Assembly: GCA_029891385.1 (NCBI GenBank)
Contig: CM057228.1
Span: 35,405,023 to 35,469,022 of the forward strand
DNA from: Erythroxylum novogranatense
Lineage: Eukaryota; Streptophyta; Magnoliopsida; Malpighiales; Erythroxylaceae
Direction of reading: 5' to 3'
DNA length: 64,000 nucleotides
A program made the position numbers and the translations under genes. Below are positions 1-11,204 of this stretch, one piece after another (positions within the stretch are counted from its first letter, which is position 1; every line of letters starts with the position of its first letter). The notes beneath the pieces are model-generated. The model made no database searches. It saw nothing but the letters and a program-made list of their open reading frames with translations, and was not told where the DNA came from.

Positions 1-3000
1 ATTTTATGAAGAAACTTTCCGGACCGGCAAAATCGCCAGAATCGCCTAAACGTGTTTTTGTGTTAGAAAAGGTGATTTTCGTGTTTGAAAAATTATTTGA
101 GTGCACTTGTTTCATGTTTTACAATTTTAGGAATTTCAATAATTCTCAGATAATAATTTGGGGAAAATTTCCGGAAATTTTCGGACCGATAAATTGCCAA
201 TCAATTAATCGATTAGATTTTCTAGAGCAAAAATCGCTACCCAATGGCACCGTAATATTGAGTATATTATTTTGGGACCGAAAGTAGGGTCATTTGAATT
301 AATTGGAGTAAAATTTTGATCCGGATTAAATAAATATATCTTGACTTTCATTTGAATTGTGGACCAATCACATGTTGCCATTTAAAAGGCATCATTTAAT
401 GCCTCTCTTCATTCTTTCGGAAGTGTATGTTTTAAAGGAAAGGAAATGGATTGTTTTAAAGGCTTTTGGTAAGGGTTTATCCAAACATACACAAACTCAA
501 ACTCTCTTGATATAAACCATCGAAAATTTTGCTCTCTTCTCATCTTTCTCCATAGTTTCAAGCTCCTCTCTTTGATTCCCTCAAAGCTAGAAGATGAGTC
601 TTGAGCATACTTGAGAAGGAAAGGTGGTTGGTACCTTGGTGTAGGAGTTAGAAGTTGGTTGTTGAAGGTTTGAAGGAGGGTTTGAATTAGGTAAGTTGTT
701 ATTTAAGGTTTGAGTTTTAAATGTTGTTTTTACATGGAATTAAATGTCATGATAGTATGGGGTAGTTAATAAAAGGATTTAAAGCATGTATTAGGTTCAT
801 GTAGACATTAAAGTGATGATTATTGTGATTTGAAGAAAGGGTATGAGGCTAGGTGAAGATGCATTAAAATTTATGATATGGTTTGATTTTGAATTGAATG
901 GGGATAATTATTTGAGTCTTTGAATTGAGGAATTTAAGGCTGCCAATTTTTCAGTATTAACCCTAACATATGTATGATTGTAGTGATATTTAATTTGTAT
1001 TTATTTTGATGTCTAGTGATGTGAAAAAGGCATTGGAAGTGGTTGAACTAAGGTTAACCTTAAATCTGGAAAATTGGAATTATAATTGATGTTACTGTTT
1101 TATTTATAACTTATTGTGTAGAAATGAAAATGAGGTAAGGTTAGTGGCCACTGAAACTTTGGGATGTTGGCTTCAATTTAGTGTGAAATAGGTGTTGTTG
1201 AATTTCATTCATAGAAGGGTGAATTTTTGCATGGAAAGTTACTGTTCCATTGCCTGTGAACAGTAACCGCAACCATGACATCTGAGTTTTGTTGATTTTT
1301 ATGAATTAATTGAAATGGAATTAGGGAGAATGGTCTTCATGGAAGTTGTAGAATATTTGATTATCTTTCCATTGCTACTGATCTTGCTATTTTTGGAATT
1401 GTTTATTGGGAGATATGAATTGATTACTAATGACTGGTTTTGAGCAGTTTGGATGAAACCTAGCTTAAGTGTGATTTTGTGAGCTTACTGATTAGAGGCA
1501 ATTTTAACATTTTAAGTGGACTGAATTGGTGTGAGTGAGCTTCTGAAAAGTTGTAGAGGAAAAGATTACCTTGAAAATGACATATGGTGTGTAATTTTAG
1601 AAGTCAGAATTGGAGTTATGATTTTTCAAAACCTGACCCTACATTAGGTTATGAATGGCTGATCATAACAGTAGCTTCCATAATAGTTTTGAAATTGTTA
1701 GAGATCGAATTGGATGATGAGTTCTTCATGAGAATTGAAGTTTAAGATGTTATCTTTTCAGGGATATAAAGTTCTGAATTTACTGACTTGTATATAGGGA
1801 GTTATGCTTGTTGTAAGGTTACTGCCCACATTGAAAGATTTCAGAGACAGTAACATTAGGTGAATTAATTGACTGGTTTAGAAATAGAATTTGATTTTGG
1901 GTTGTTCATGAAAGTTGTAGAGCACATTGTGAACTTATTGACCATATTTTTGTGGTAATTCATTTCTGAAGAATCAGTGAGTTATGCAATTGTCAATGTA
2001 CTGCCCTGTGTTGAGGGAAATTGAGTAGGCAGAAGGTTTGATGGATTATTTGACACCCTTAGGGTTTAAATTGATTTTTATGGTCTTCTTGATAATTGTA
2101 GAGGGTTTCATGATCTTTCCAATGAGATATAGTTGGTAATTTTCTAAATTGTGTGCAATGAGTTATTGGTGTTAAAAGTTGGCTTGAAATCAAGAAATTA
2201 AAGAAGGGAATAAGGGTTAGGTATATATATAGATATTAATTGTTTAAATTGACTTTTGATTTCTTTTGTCAATTTCTTTCCCGTCCGACGTCCGATTGAC
2301 CTGATTCCAGAGGCATCGGATTCGTTGAATATTTAATTTCATATTATGAGAAAACGGAAATTTTTAGACGGAATTTGACGTAGCCCTATCGATTTTAACA
2401 TGTAAACATTGTTTTATTTAATCGAGGACCTATAGAGGTCCGAATTGGGCACCGTCAGCGCCTATGGATTTCTAATTTTTGATAGAATTTTATTATGGGA
2501 AAATATTGAATTAGGACCGGGATTGCCATGAACATGCATATTTCATCAACATGAGCACAAATTTCATATTTAGTGACTCGTACTTTTTCTCGATTCATAT
2601 AGAGGCTCAATTGGAGCGCCGATTGACCGACGTCACGAGACTTTCCGCATTTGCTCGAAGTAATAGGTGAGTAACCTAGTAGGTTTCTCAAATTTCTGGT
2701 TGTTTACATGCTCAATGTGAATTACGTGCAAAAGTGAATCAATGATCAACGCATGACTCTTGCATATATGGGATCGTATTGTATGATTTTACCGCATCTT
2801 TGAATGACCGACATCGATAGATCGGGCTTTATAGCCATTATATCAACATCGCTACACCGGGCTTTATAGCCAAACACCGTACATGCATCGAATATCGCAT
2901 CGCATGCATAATTGCATGATCGAGATAATGGACGTGCCCAAGTTGCTATTTTTACCGATAAGAGCTTGAGCTCTCATATCAGCATCGACCGCCTTGAGCC

Positions 3001-3718
3001 CGAGGGGAGAAATCCCTGACGTGTCCCCACTGAACACTGACTGAGCACTTAGGCACAATAATGAATAACTGGAAAGAGTCACATATGTATTGTATTCGCA
3101 TAAGTAACTGCTTTCGTGATGGTATGTGTTACTGTGAATGGTTTACTGTTACTGGCTATGGTTATTGATTACTTGACTGCTTATTGGTAATTGATGATTA
3201 TCAGATTATATCAGACGCCATGGGCGTAATGCATGATTTCGAGTGAACCATCGATGATGGTTTCTCACCGAGTTCGCAAAACTCACCCAAAATTTGCATC
3301 TATTTTCAAGTCTCAAGAATACCCCGGTTGACACGGAGTATGTCTCGTAGATGAGTAAAGGTTAGAGATCGGGATCGGTTCGGTTCCGCATTAGTGTCTT
3401 AGTAAATTGTATTCGCAATCATCGTATAACAAGACTTTATATTTTCTTGAGCCATTGTGGTATTAATGTTTTACCTTGCATTGACCGATTGTAATTATTA
3501 TCGGATGACCGCAATAATCAAACTGGTTTTATTGAACACGGATTTTAATTACTTATCGTGTTTGCCGTGTGAACGTGGAGTTAATGGCTACAAAAAGAAA
3601 AGAAAAGAAAAGTATATTGAATTTTAAATCGACTGATGTAGTACGTCACTCTCGTGGGACGCGGACTCGGATATTACCAACGATATCGGGTTCGGGTCTT
3701 ACGGGAGTGGGTGTTACA
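1..3718 (+). mobile_element. LARD family A, LTR copy 1 (5' end outside window)
   Basis: This is the first of three near-identical long terminal repeats. Aligning it by eye to the copy at 7200 shows that the window opens roughly 270 bases inside it. It ends in GGGTGTTACA at 3718, which mirrors the TGTAACA start of a complete copy, and a tRNA primer site follows at once. A TATAAA box lies at 511, a GTAAGT donor-like site at 691 and a GTGAGT site at 2667. No reading frame longer than about 95 codons is present, and the short ones do not resemble any retroelement protein. The first 2.2 kb are almost identical to the other two copies, and most differences fall in the CG-rich last third. Confidence 0.9.
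511..516 (+). promoter_or_regulatory. TATA box of LARD A LTR copy 1
   Basis: TATAAA is followed by a CT-rich stretch (ctctcttctcatctttctcc) typical of a plant 5' leader. The same box occurs at the equivalent place in the other two copies (7975-7980 and 15463-15468). It is the best candidate for the LTR promoter; transcription would start about 30 bases downstream. Confidence 0.6.
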
Positions 3719-3724
3719 ATTAGG

Positions 3725-3737
3725 TGGTATCGAGCCC
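3725..3737 (+). other. Primer binding site of first LARD A unit (altered)
   Basis: TGGTATCGAGCCC lies seven bases after the LTR end. The expected complement of the 3' end of plant initiator-Met tRNA is TGGTATCAGAGCC, which the sister site at 11190 keeps. Here CAGAG reads CGAG. The same change appears at the primer sites of two other elements in the window, which makes a consensus error plausible. Confidence 0.8.
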
Positions 3738-6700
3738 AAGAGTACGTAATGTATCTGGGCACAGTTTGGAACATAGGTTGCATGCATTTGAGTCGCGTCG
3801 TTGCAGACCGTGGTAACTGATCCCTAGTCAGAATCGCACGAGGATAAATCTTACGGGTGCATAAGTGTGAAGTGACTAAGTGAGAGAAGAGTGAGACGGA
3901 TTAGAGTGTAAATCCTAAAGGGATAATCAATTAGGAAAGGAAAAAGGAAAAATGGATAAGAAGGATGATATTGTACTGGGTTAGAAACCCTCATATGTGA
4001 TAGCAGAATGACTGTGTTGGCCTAGACTAATTAAGAATTTCCGAATTAAATTAACAATATTATGGTGGCAGAAAAATGAAGATGTTGAGAACTTGGAGAG
4101 GTCCATTAGAGATATGGGAAGCATATTGGTTATAGTAGATCTAAGTGAGATTAAATGCCCGGGATGGTTAGGTAATTACAGTTCTGACCGTATATGTCAT
4201 GAAAGGGGAAATATTGGAAGTGAGTAAAATGTAGATGATCCAATCGGGCATATTTTGATTCATCAGATTTTGAGTTAGAGATCAGAGATATTATAGGCGA
4301 AAGATAATAGCGAAATGGAAAGAAGCTCAATAGAGTATCAGAACGGTTTATCGAGAACTCAAAGAATGTAAAAGTGTATGATAGATCAAATGAATTCGGA
4401 AATGATTATGAACTAGAACGCATAAGTTTGAGACTGGAATTGTTAGGTGATTATGGTGCTTGAGGTTGGAAATTCAGTATGATAAAATCGTAAAAGAAAA
4501 AGATGATGATGATTTCTACCGATGGTGTATCGGAAATACCAATTAGGTGTATATGGACACGAAAATGGTAAATGGATAGGTACTTTGTTGGTATTGGGAC
4601 CGTGAACACCGATCATGATCGCTTGAGGAAAATAGAAGATAAGTAGCGAAAAATGAAATGAAAAAAAATAGGAATAATGATCATAAGTCGATAAGCCAAA
4701 TTGATATGACCTTATAAGGTCAAGTTGCACGAACGGATAGGGAATGAGACATACAGTTTAAGGATATGGTGAGAATGAAATAAAGATCTTGAAAAATGAA
4801 ACCACAATAAGGGTGTATGAAAAGAGTTGTCGATTTAAATCGAAAGTTATCATTGGGAATATCTATTGACAAGAATGTTGATTGTGACTAATGAAATGTA
4901 TGTTACGAGATATATGGAAACCACAGAGTAAATGAGCGGTAAATGTTTAGAGTGATTATAAGTGTGAAGTTCTTAATGGGTTAAAGTAAAACAAGAGTAG
5001 ACTAAGTGTGCAGTATGAAAGGAATCTTAAGGAAGTCTGAATTGTATGGGTTACAAATTGGTTTCCGCTAAAATGCCGTGGTATAGATTCTCGAATAAGT
5101 GGTAAAGAAAGTGTTTAAGGATCACACAAGGAACCTTCAAAAAGGAATGTTTTGATCTGTTAAATGAAGACATAAGAGTGTCTTGATTGAGATTATACGA
5201 TATAGTGAAGAAGGATTGAAACACAATTAGGAATAATCATTGGTTGATGAGACTTTGTGGACAAAATTAAAAGTGAAATTGGGTCATAGCTCATATCACG
5301 AGATTATCTCGCATTGTATGTATGTAAATGTAAAGAATTCCATATGAGTGAGATTTTAATTTGAGGTGATTCTATTGCAATGTGAAGTGAATCGATCTCC
5401 GCTTATGATGCAAAACTGTTGAGGAATCTAGATTTGAAGCGAAGAATAAAAGAGTCCCGAATTGAAAAGTGAGATACTAAAATAAAATGGAAATTTTGGA
5501 GGTTTAAATATGGATGACAAGGTATTAACATATGTTGATATGCATGATATGAAAACAGTTGAGAAGAGAAAATGAAAAGAGTAAATAAATGAAGACAAGA
5601 GGTTCAAAAGGGAAACTGACAATGAGGTGATGTAGTGACACCTTCATAAAGAAAGTGTAGATACACTTATTGTAGACTCAATGAAAAGGGTAAAAGATGT
5701 ACGGTAATGTCAATAAGACCCTAATAGGGAATTATGCGAGGTAAACAATGGTAGTAACTGCGATTAGAGATAGAATGTGTTTGGAAGTGTTGAATAAAGA
5801 AAAGTGAAAAGAACTATATGACTAATTGAGGAATCCGATATTGATGATAAGCATACACTGGAAGAGTGGGCAGTGTGTGTTGAACTGAGACAATATGTTG
5901 AACAAGTATGAAATAAATTGAACTGACTGTGATAAATGGTATTAGTGCCATTCTCATTATTGAAAGCCTTGAGACCAGAGATTCTATAAGGATACATTTG
6001 GGTTAATTTGAGGAAAGAGACCGTGTAAATACGATAATGCTTCAATGAATGATCAATTACGATATTGGGGTTTTCAATCAATGTCAGCGATATTGGGTAA
6101 TAGTGAAGTGTTTTTGGAAAATTGAAGTTGTAAAAAAAAAAAAAGTGATACGAAAGGTTAAGAGTGCAGAAAGTAAAGGGGGAAAGTTTTATGATGGGTT
6201 TTAATATACAAATGGAATTGGAAAACTATAGTGAACAAAAGTCGAAGAAGAAGTATGTGTACCCGATCAAAAGGTATTAGAACAAGAAAGTGAATAGTCA
6301 AAGTTAGACATTCTAGTAAACATATTTGAAAAGTGAAATTGAGTAATTGTAGGTAGAATGAAGTGATTCTCGGCTCAAGTGTTTATAGGTTGAATGTCCA
6401 ATAGGAAAAAGGTTTGATTATGGTCGCTTTTATAGAGTTTTGATTCATCGGAGAATATATACTTGTTACAATCGCATGCTGCCTCTTGGGAGTTAAAGAC
6501 CATAATGGGTTTGAGACTAAAATGTGAGAAAAGGAAAGTGACTTAGAAGCCTGCATGGTTAGCTAAAGTGGAATCGGATCGACAAATGAGATAGAGTAAA
6601 TCAGATATCCGGATGAAGTGTGTGAACACTATAGAATAGTGATTTGTCTTACGAGAATCAATTTTAAATATAAAGTGAATGGCATATAATAAATGACTGC

Positions 6701-7187
6701 ATTAGGTACATTGTTACTGATTATAGTGTAGTGGAATTAAATGTTACCGTATTGGTACCAAGGGAATGTAAATCGTCCCTGACGTGATTAAGGGAGGTAC
6801 CAATGACATGGAGATGTCCTCAATGGAATACTGAATTGACTATATGGCACCGTGGGAAAAAGGTATTAGAGGAATAAAATGTGATAAGTGAATAGGTTCG
6901 AAAATACTGAACTGAGTTAAATATCGAAACCAAAGGTAGTGACAGTTCTAGAAATGGTAAGTGAGATAGCTAAGAAAATGAGATCGCCAACTGATAGTTT
7001 TGTCAAATCACATCGTGTTTAAGTGATAATGAGTTAGCCATAGTAATCGAACCACTGACCGAGAGTGGTTACCGTGATCACTCCAAAAGTGAATCATTAA
7101 GTGGAAAAGTGTATAGGATATATAGACTCATATGATTACCGCTCATAGTGAATCGTTGATCGAGAATTTCGAGGACGAAATTTTATA

Positions 7188-7199
7188 AGGAGGGAGAAT
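7188..7199 (+). other. Polypurine tract of first LARD A unit
   Basis: The purine run AGGAGGGAGAA directly precedes the LTR start, the expected plus-strand primer position. It follows the ENFEDEI remnant by about eight bases. Confidence 0.75.
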
Positions 7200-7974
7200 T
7201 GAACATCCCATCCCTCCCGGAAGGGTAAAATAGTAAAATTGGCATAGGATGAGATTGGTAAAGAATAATTAGTACTGTTTGCAGATAATAGGATTGATAC
7301 ACGATCAATTGTGTATATGGAATTACGGTATATGCATTCATGACATTCCCAGAATTGGGCCTAACGGTATTTTATTGTGATTAATGTGGTTATGGATTTG
7401 AAAATTATTCGAAAGCGCCATCGAGCGCTTTTACATTTTTTGGGATTTATAGAAATTTTTCTGAAATTTTCTCAAGAAACTTCCGGACCGCAAAATCGCC
7501 AGAATCGCCTAAACGTGTTTTTGTGTTAGAAAAGGTGATTTTCGTGTTTGAAAAATTATTTGGAGTGCACTGTTTCATGTTTTACAATTTTAGGGAATTT
7601 CAATAATTCTCAGATAAATAATTTGGGGAAAATTTCCCGGAAATTTCCGGACCGGATAAATTGCCAATTGGCGAATCGGTCGATTTTTGGTAGCAAAAAT
7701 CGCTACCCAATGGCACTGTAATATTGAGTATATTATTTTGGGACTGAAAGTAGGGTCATTTGAATTAATTGGAGTAAAATTTTGATCTGGATTAAATAAA
7801 TATATCTTGACTTTCATTTGAATTGTAGACCAATCACATGTTGCCATTTAAAAGGCATCATTTAATGCCTCTTCATTCTTTCGAAGTGTATGTTTTAAAG
7901 GAAAGGAAATGGATTGTTTTTAAAGGCTTTTGGTAAGAGTTTATCCAAACATACACAAACTCAAACTCTCTTGA

Positions 7975-7980
7975 TATAAA
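7975..7980 (+). promoter_or_regulatory. TATA box of LARD A LTR copy 2
   Basis: TATAAA sits in the same context as at 511 and 15463, followed by a CT-rich leader. Confidence 0.6.
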
Positions 7981-10132
7981 CCATCGAAAATTTTGCTCTC
8001 TTCTCATCTTTCTCCATAGTTTCAAGCTCCTCTCTTGATTCCCTCAAAGCTAGAAGATGAGTCTTGAGCATACTTGAGAAGGAAAGGTGGTTGGTACCTT
8101 GGTGTAGGAGTTAGAAGTTGGTTGTTGAAGGTTTGAAGGAGGGTTTGAATTAGGTAAGTTGTTATTTAAGGTTTGAGTTTTAAATGTTGTTTTTACATGG
8201 AATTAAATGTCATGATAGTATGGGGTAGTTAATAAAAGGATTTAAAGCATGTATTAGGTTCATGTAGACATTAAAGTGATGATTATTGTGATTTGAAGAA
8301 AGGGTATGAGGCTAGGTGAAGATGCATTAAAATTTATGATATGGTTTGATTTTGAATTGAATGGGGATAATTATTTGAGTCTTTGAATTGAGGAATTTAA
8401 GGCTGCCAATTTTCAGTATTAACCCTAACATATGTATGATTGTAGTGATATTTAATTTGTATTTATTTTGATGTCTAGTGATGTGAAAAGGCATTGAAGT
8501 GGTTGAACTAAGGTTAACCTTAAATCTGGAAAATTGGAATTATAATTGATGTTACTGTTTTATTTATAACTTATTGTGTAGAAATGAAAATGAGGTAAGG
8601 TTAGTGGCCACTGAAACTTTGGGATGTTGGCTTCAATTTAGTGTGAAATAGGTGTTGTTGAATTTCATTCATAGAAGGGTGAATTTTTGCATGGAAAGTT
8701 ACTGTTCCATTGCCTGTGAACAGTAACCGCAACCATGACATCTGAGTTTTGTTGATTTTTATGAATTAATTGAAATGGAATTAGGGAGAATGGTCTTCAT
8801 GGAAGTTGTAGAATATTTGATTATATTTCCATTGCTACTGATCTTGCTATTTTTGGAATTGTGTATTGGGAGATATGAATTGATTACTAATGACTGGTTT
8901 TGAGCAGTTTGGATGAAACCTAGCTTAAGTGTGATTTTGTGAGCTTACTGATTAGAGGCAATTTTAACATTTTAAGTGGACTGAATTGGTGTGAGTGAGC
9001 TTCTGAAAAGTTGTAGAGGAAAATATTACCTTGAAAATGACATATGGTGTGTAATTTTTAGAAGTCAGAATTGGGAGTTATGATTTTTTCAAAACCTGAC
9101 CCTACATTAGGTTATGAATGGCTGATCATAATAGTAGCTTCCATAATAGTTTTGAAATTGTTAGAGATCGAATTGGATGATGAGTTCTTCATGAGAATTT
9201 AAGTTTAAGATGTTATCTTTTCAGGGATATAAAGTTCTGAATTTACTGACTTGTATATAGGGAGTTATGCTTGTTGTAAGGTTACTGCCCACATTGAAAG
9301 ATTTCAGAGACAGTAACATTAGGTGAATTAATTGACTGGTTTAGAAATAGAATTTGATTTTGGGTTGTTCATGAAAGTTGTAGAGCACATTGTGAACTTA
9401 TTGACCATATTTTTGTGGTAATTCATTTCTGAAGAATCAGTGAGTTATGCAATTGTCAATGTACTGCCCTGTGTTGAGGGAAATTGAGTAGGCAGAAGGT
9501 TTGATGGATTATTTGACACCCTTAGGGTTTAAATTGATTTTTATGGTCTTCTTGATAATTGTAGAGGGTTTCATGATCTTTCCAATGAGATATAGTTGGT
9601 AATTTTCTAAATTGTGTGCAATGAGTTATTGGTGTTAAAAGTTGGCTTGAAATCAAGAAATTAAAGAAGGAATAAGGGTTAGGTATATATATAGATATTA
9701 ATTGTTTAAATTGACTTTTGATTTCTTTTGTCAATTTCTTTCCCGTCCGACGTCCGATTGACCTGATTCCAGAGGCATCGGATTCGTTGAATATTTAATT
9801 TCATATTATGAGAAAACGGAAATTTTTTAGACGGGAATTTGACGTAGCCCCTATTGACGGAATATGTAAACATTGTTTTATTTAATTGAGGACCTATAGA
9901 GGTCCGAATTGGGCACCGTCAGCGCCTATGGATTTCTAATTTTTGATAGAATTTTATTATGGGAAAATATTGAATTAGGACCGGGATTGCCATGAACATG
10001 CATATCTCATCAACATGAGCACAAATTTCATATTTAGTGACTCGTACTTTTTCTGATTCATATAGAGGCCCAATTGGAGCGTCGATTGACCGACGTCACA
10101 GAGACTTTCCGGCATTTGCTCGGAAGTAATAG

Positions 10133-10774
10133 GTGAGTAACCTAGTAGGTTTCTCAAATTTCTGGTTGTTTACATGCTCAATGTGAATTACGTGCAAAAG
10201 TGAATTGAATGATCACTGCATGACTCACCGCATATATGGGATCGTATTGTATGATTTTACCGCATCAATGACCGACATCGATAGATCGGGCTTTATAGCC
10301 ATTATATCAACATCGCTACACCGGGCTTTATAGCCAAACACCGTACATGCATCGAATATCGCATCGCATGCATAATTGCATGATCGAGCAATGGACGTGC
10401 CCAAGTTGTTATTTTTACTGATAAGAGCTTCGAGCTCTCATACTGTACTGACCGGGCCTTGAGCCCGAGGGGAGAAATCCCTGACGCGTCCCCACTGAAC
10501 ACTGACTGAGCATTTAGGCACAATAATGAATAACTGGAAAGAGTCACATATGTATTGTATTCGCATAAGTAACTGCTTTCGTGATGGTATGTGTTACTGT
10601 GAATGGTTTACTGTTACTGGCTATGGTTATTGATTACTTGACTGCTTATTGGTAATTGATGATTACTGTACTATACTGTACGCCATGGGCGTAATGCATG
10701 ATTTGAGTGAACCATCGATGATGGTTTCTCACTGAGTTCGCAAAACTCACCCAAAATTTGCATCTATTTTTCAG
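10133..10774 (+). promoter_or_regulatory. Candidate intron inside LTR copy 2
   Basis: AG|GTGAGTAACCTAG is a near-consensus plant 5' splice site. CTATTTTTCAG, 642 bases downstream, is a good 3' splice site with a pyrimidine tract. The same pair with the same local context occurs in LARD B and in two other LTR subfamilies in this window (42292-42833 minus, 46607-47490 plus, 52664-53517 plus). Splicing is inferred, not shown. Confidence 0.5.
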
Positions 10775-11189
10775 TCTCAAGAATACCCCGTTGACACGGA
10801 GTATGTCTCGTAGATGAGTAAAGGTTAGAGATCGGGATCGCCAGGTTCCGCATTAGTGTCTTAGTAAATTGTATTCCGCAATCAACGATAACAAGACTTT
10901 ATATTTTCTTGAGCCATTGTGGTATTAATGTTTTACTGCATTGACTGATTGTAATTATTACTGGATGACTGCAATAACTGAAACTGGTTTTTATTGAACA
11001 CGGATTTTTAATTACTTACTGTGTTTGCCGTGTGAACGTGGAGTTAATGGCTACAAAAAGAAAAGAAAAAAAAAAGTATATTGAATTTTAAATCGACTGA
11101 TGTAGTACGTCACTCTCGTGGGACGCGGACTCGGATATTACCAACGATATCGGGTTCGGGTCTTACGGGAGTGGGGTGTTACAATTAGG

Positions 11190-11204
11190 TGGTATCAGAG
11201 CCCA
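11190..11204 (+). other. Primer binding site of second LARD A unit
   Basis: TGGTATCAGAGCCCA begins seven bases after the LTR end and matches the complement of the 3' end of plant initiator-Met tRNA. This is the only copy in the window with the canonical sequence intact. Confidence 0.92.

Larger units (their letters stand above)
3719..7199 (+). mobile_element. LARD A internal domain 1 (non-coding)
   Basis: This 3.48 kb lies between primer site and polypurine tract. No plus-strand frame exceeds about 60 codons beyond the first 100 bases, and no gag, protease, reverse transcriptase, RNase H or integrase motif is visible. Minus-strand frames of 64-105 codons exist, but they have low-complexity Ser/Ile/Leu/Phe composition and are probably chance. 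The 3' end reads GAGAATTTCGAGGACGAAAT (Glu-Asn-Phe-Glu-Asp-Glu-Ile), which I recognise as the usual end of Ty3/Gypsy chromovirus pol just before the polypurine tract. LTRs of about 4 kb with a 3.5 kb non-coding centre match the published LARD class, so mobilisation would need proteins from another element. Confidence 0.85.
7200..11183 (+). mobile_element. LARD family A, LTR copy 2 (shared middle LTR)
   Basis: This complete LTR of 3984 bases starts TGAACATCCC (one T missing against TGTAACATC in copy 3) and ends GGGGTGTTACA. It serves both as the 3' LTR of the unit to its left and the 5' LTR of the unit to its right, because a polypurine tract abuts its left end and a primer site its right end. 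It has a TATA box at 7975, a GTAAGT site at 8154, a GTGAGT donor at 10133 and a TTTTTCAG acceptor ending at 10774. A tandem sharing one LTR is the expected product of unequal homologous recombination between LTRs. Confidence 0.92.

Noticed and set aside
5428..6081. Minus-strand frames of 64 and 105 codons in the LARD A internal domain, repeated at 12915-13566
   Set aside because: Their repetition follows from the near identity of the two copies. The related LARD B region does not keep the same protein, and the composition (Ser, Ile, Leu, Phe, Tyr) is that of AT-rich non-coding DNA.
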